A stretch of 64,000 bases of DNA from Colletotrichum lupini (Eukaryota; Ascomycota; Sordariomycetes; Glomerellales; Glomerellaceae): NCBI RefSeq assembly GCF_023278565.1, contig NC_064675.1, positions 3,782,001 to 3,846,000 of the forward strand. The letters are read 5' to 3'. A program made the translations under genes and the position numbers. Numbering within the stretch: the stretch's first letter is position 1; the number at the start of each line of letters is the position of its first letter. Below the pieces are notes generated by a model. It did not search any database. It was not told where the DNA came from and was given only the letters and a program-made list of their open reading frames with translations. Below, in pieces: positions 60,952 through 64,000 of the stretch.

Positions 60952-62454
60952 ATGGCCGCCGTTTCCGACTCCAAGAAGAGTAATGCGCCCGCATCCTCGT
61001 ACTCTTGCCCAGCTCTGACGGTACACTAACCACAACTTGCGCATACAGACGACGAGCAGACGATCAAGGTCGCATCGAAGAAGGACCCCAAGAATAAGCC
61101 CGACGGCCCTATTAAGCTCAAGAAACCCGCTCCCAAGTACAATAAGCCTGGAAATTGGAGGGAAGGAAGCATTGTGGAAGGTGAGTCGACTGAATCGCGT
61201 AACGGATACGAGGCTTGGAGACTGACCGATGTGAGCACCAGAAGACAAGAAATCAAAGAAGGATGATTCCGCATCGATATCTGTCGCTTCTCCCGGACCC
61301 GTCGTTAATCCCCTCGATGATATCGCGCGCGAAGCCTTTGCGACTGGCCGGCCGCTGGAGGACACGCCCGACCTACAACAATGCAAGCATTGCAAGAAGA
61401 GCATCCTTAAAACAGCCGCCAAGGCCCACATCGCCGCGTGTCTCAAGCTGAAGAAGGAGAAGGCCCAGAGGAAAAAGGAGGCGAGAGAGGCCCGCGAGCG
61501 CGCCAAGGAAGCTGCACGTGAAGAGGAAGCCAGGAAGGCAGACGAAGATCCCGATGGCAAAGGCGATGATGACAGCGACGGCGATGAAGACGGCGGCGAC
61601 GGCAAAAAGGCTACCGGCAACAAAACTGCAAAGAAGACGGGAGGTAAGAAAACCGACGGTGATACCGGCAAGGGCAAGAAGCGCAAAGCAGACGGAGACG
61701 CGGAGAAAGGGCCTAAGCAGAAAAAGAAGAAGGAAGAACCGAAGCCGAAGGCCCCCAAGCCAAAAGGTATGAACCGTTGTCTCATTGGGATTCTCACCTG
61801 GTTTCTGACTATGTACAGGTCCCGTGGATGTCGAACGCCAGTGTGGTGTTCTGTTGCCCAACGGGCAGCCTTGCGCCAGATCTCTTACGTGCAAGAGCCA
61901 TAGCATGGGCGCAAAACGTGCCGTTGCGGGCAGATCTCTTCCCTACGACATGCTTCTGGCGGCGTACCAGAAGAAGAACCAGGCCAAACAGCAGAGTACG
62001 TGGCTCCCTGAACACGTTTTAAAGACAATGCCACTGACAACATATCATTATAGAGGCTGCTCTCGACGCCAATGCCCCACTAGAGGACGAAGATGAAGCC
62101 AACGCCGGGCCGGTTGACTCGGATGAAGAGACGGCTGCTGTCATGAGTGCGCTGGCGCACTGGAATCCGCAACCTGTGGTGCCGCAGCCAGTCCTCATTC
62201 CAATTAAGAGGCAGTACCAGCTAGCTCGACTTCACGAGCAGCTACAAATGGCGACGAACGGTGGAAGAACAAACATATTTAAAGTCAACGGTTTTGGGGC
62301 GCAGAGGCTTCCCCAAGGTCATCCAGGACTCAACGACACGGAGGACGCGCCTGGCGAGCTTGACGACGTGAACTTTGGAGGCGCCCGCAGGTCTTCCAGC
62401 TTCAGCATGCAAAGCCATCCTCAACGACGGCCGTCTGTAACAAGCAGAGGATAG
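60952..62454 (+). CDS. sgf73: SAGA complex subunit Sgf73 / ataxin-7 homologue
   Basis: Five exons (60952-60979, 61049-61180, 61242-61766, 61819-61995, 62054-62454) encode 420 residues. All introns are 52-69 nt with GT..AG ends and keep frame; the first exon has only 28 coding bases. A first zinc finger of the Sgf11/Sgf73 type is C101-x2-C104-x11-H116-x3-C120. A long Lys/Glu/Asp-rich coiled and disordered stretch follows ([11 protein letters not shown]). The SCA7 domain is at about 230-290 with C237-x8-C246-x5-C252-x2-H255 and the [17 protein letters not shown] motif. The C-terminal region contains an [16 protein letters not shown] helix. In yeast the subunit tethers the Ubp8 histone H2B deubiquitinase module to SAGA. 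The start is an ATG just before the conserved SDSKK and the acidic NDEQ segment. Confidence 0.92.
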
Positions 62455-63450
62455 TGTAGTGCAGGCGTGGCTGCAGGAAAGAGGCCCACCTGTTGTGACT
62501 TTCTGATACTCTTGCCAGGCGGAGACGCCATTGGATTTTCTTCGTGGGAGAGGGTGGTCTCCTGCATTTTTAACTAAAAGGACGGGCGGCGTTATGATTT
62601 TAGGCGGTATACCATGTGGTCGCAGCTGGAAAGAAGTTGCTTCTCTCTTTCCCCTCATCCGTGTTTCTCAAATTGCCCATTAGGTTCTCTTTCAGCAGCG
62701 GCGTTTGGTGGGTTGTGCACTAGGGATCTCTCGCTGCTACTTGTGGAAAAGTAGCAGCGCATGTGTGTATATATTTATCTCTATATGAACGATGCGTTTC
62801 GGATGTAAGACGCAAAGGATGACAAGTCCAAGAAACTAGATCTCCTAGTTCTAGGTCATGAAAGCATGGGTAACAGTAATCAAGTTAAACCCCCCGTGTA
62901 CCATGGCGTAAAAATGCCATCCGAACCCAAAGTCGCGAACCGTCGATTGTGAGGCACATGGTATTTCATACTTTACCTATAGAGCTGGGATTATACAAAT
63001 GAGATGGCCGGTGGGTCTGTTGGTTTGCGCATCCAGAGCTACCCCCGTCTGCGCCGTCTGCGGATTAGCGCCGCTATAACACTTTCACGCGATGATGACG
63101 TCGTTATAGTCAGGCTAGTTTACCCCGGATTTTCGCCGTGACCGCAAGCACTATCGGCGCCGAGCTGACCTCGGTACCACACATCTGCCCCATAGGTTGA
63201 CAGAAGGAAATGCCGTCGTCTTCGATCTTCATGCTCGTTGATCTCGCCCCCTTACCACTTACATTTAATACGTCCTAACTTGCATATCGGCTACACACGC
63301 TGAGGAGAACAACAAGGATCTACTGCAGCGCGCCAACCTACAGTATCTCTTACATCGACGCTTCTCTAGTTACTCCTACAAAACCTCTTATTCTCATAGT
63401 TGAATCCAATTGATTTGTCCTTTCAAGTCGTATAGCACTCCCACAAGACC
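62455..63450. other. Spacer between Sgf73 and the carrier gene
   Basis: This is about 1 kb containing the Sgf73 3' end and the carrier promoter. An AT-rich TATATATTTATCTCTATATG lies near 62766-62785 and could be part of the 3' processing region. No gene is seen. Confidence 0.5.
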
Positions 63451-64000
63451 ATGGCGCCCGCAGGCGTCCTCGATGCCTTGGGCCACGCCCTCGCAGGCGC
63501 CCTTGGAACTGCCTTCTCGACAGCTGCAGTGTATCCCCTTGACCTTGTCACCACACGCCTCAAAGTCCAGCGGCAGCTGCGAAGCGAAGATGCGATCTCC
63601 GAAAAGGACCAGTACAAAGGCGTGGTGCAAGCCATGAGAGCCATCACGGCGAAAGAAGGCGGCATATCAGCCCTATACACGGGTCTCGCCCAGGACGTTT
63701 TCAAGTCCATCGCGGACTCGTTCCTCTTCTTTCTGTTTTATGAGTACTTTCGAGGCACGCGCCGGCACTCGCGTGGGAAACGACTGTCGGTCCTGGACGA
63801 GTTGGCCGTTGGCGCATTGGCAGGCGCCTGTGCAAGAGCCTGCACGACGCCAATTGCGAACGTGGTTGCGAGAAAACAGACATCAGCAATGATCGAAAGC
63901 AACGAGGAGGGCGGCGACGCATCGGTGTGGGAAATTCTCTCGTTAATTCGCGCAGAAAACGGCGTGGCTGGTCTTTGGGCCGGTTATTCCGCATCATTGC
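63451..64000 (+). CDS. ANT1: Mitochondrial-carrier family protein, probable peroxisomal adenine nucleotide transporter (partial)
   Basis: An open frame begins at ATG 63451 and runs past the window end; 183 codons are visible without a stop or a needed intron. Residues 1-45 hold the first helix and carrier signature, YPLDLVTTRLKVQRQL (P-x-D-x-x-T-x-R form). Then come YKGVVQAMRAITAKEGGISALYTGL, with the G-x-x-x-LY-x-G matrix motif, and the second helix with DSFLFFLFYEYF. The second repeat signature, TTPIANVVARKQ, is degenerate at the acidic position, as in peroxisomal members. The third helix begins VLDELAVGALAGACARAC. Relatives of yeast Ant1 exchange ATP for AMP across the peroxisomal membrane to support fatty-acid activation. 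The rest of the six-helix protein lies beyond the window. The family is certain; the peroxisomal assignment is likely. Confidence 0.88.
   Translation, partial: MAPAGVLDALGHALAGALGTAFSTAAVYPLDLVTTRLKVQRQLRSEDAISEKDQYKGVVQAMRAITAKEGGISALYTGLAQDVFKSIADSFLFFLFYEYFRGTRRHSRGKRLSVLDELAVGALAGACARACTTPIANVVARKQTSAMIESNEEGGDASVWEILSLIRAENGVAGLWAGYSASL

Noticed and set aside
60625..61797. 390-codon minus-strand open frame
   Set aside because: It is antisense to Sgf73, whose Lys/Glu-rich codons read as Phe/Leu/Ser on the opposite strand. Sgf73 has clear zinc-binding motifs and splice sites.

Overview
The window is from the nuclear genome of a filamentous ascomycete (Pezizomycotina), most likely a Sordariomycete. 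The evidence is: split genes with short introns (mostly 49-160 nt) that have GTAAGT/GTATGT-like donors, CTAAY/CTGAY-like branch sites and YAG acceptors; fungal-only families (Zn2Cys6 regulators, a C2H2 regulator with a fungal_trans-type region, GH64, a fungal GH16, a DUF7137-type wall protein); and moderate-to-high GC. I could build 15 protein-coding genes, one of them cut off by the window end. I found no tRNA, rRNA, CRISPR or recognisable transposon.

Layout. 1-4.3 kb is largely non-coding, with one doubtful small gene on the minus strand. 4.3-16.5 kb is a compact housekeeping block: a DUF7137-type surface protein (+), a CDK11/PITSLRE kinase (-), NDUFAF7 (+), a PTM1-like seven-helix protein (-), a U-box cyclophilin of the PPIL2/Cyp8 type (+) and a Zn2Cys6 regulator (-). 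These sit in alternating convergent (186-281 bp) and divergent (652-860 bp) pairs. 18.8-23.1 kb holds two beta-glucan-active glycosidases on the minus strand, GH64 then a GPI-anchored GH16. 23.1-26.3 kb is low-complexity spacer with long GA, C and A tracts. 26.3-29.0 kb is a two-finger C2H2 regulator (-). It is followed by about 14 kb (29.0-43.0 kb) in which I could support no gene. 43.0-46.9 kb is a CDC25-type Ras exchange factor (+). 48.3-49.4 kb is a disordered hydrophilic protein (-). 51.7-53.1 kb is a secreted SGNH/GDSL esterase (+). 53.1-58.0 kb is spacer. 58.0-60.1 kb is a second Zn2Cys6 regulator (+), a paralogue of the first with the same first-exon length and intron position. 61.0-62.5 kb is the SAGA subunit Sgf73/ataxin-7 homologue (+). 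From 63.45 kb to the end is the start of a peroxisomal adenine-nucleotide carrier (+).

The genes do not form an obvious biosynthetic cluster. Functional themes are wall and surface biology (DUF7137 protein, GH64, GH16), signalling and gene control (RasGEF, CDK11, SAGA, three DNA-binding regulators), RNA splicing or proteostasis (Cyp8) and organelle function (NDUFAF7, peroxisomal carrier). The observations most worth a second look are: a probable unannotated basic C-terminal exon in GH64; a stop-free, in-frame 213-nt intron that splits the codon of a zinc-ligand histidine in the C2H2 factor; the paralogous Zn2Cys6 pair; the 14-kb gene-free tract before the RasGEF; and short dispersed near-palindromic motifs seen only in spacers.

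All splice models were built by eye from frame continuity and consensus sites, without transcript data. Family assignments rest on recognition of motifs, not on searches.
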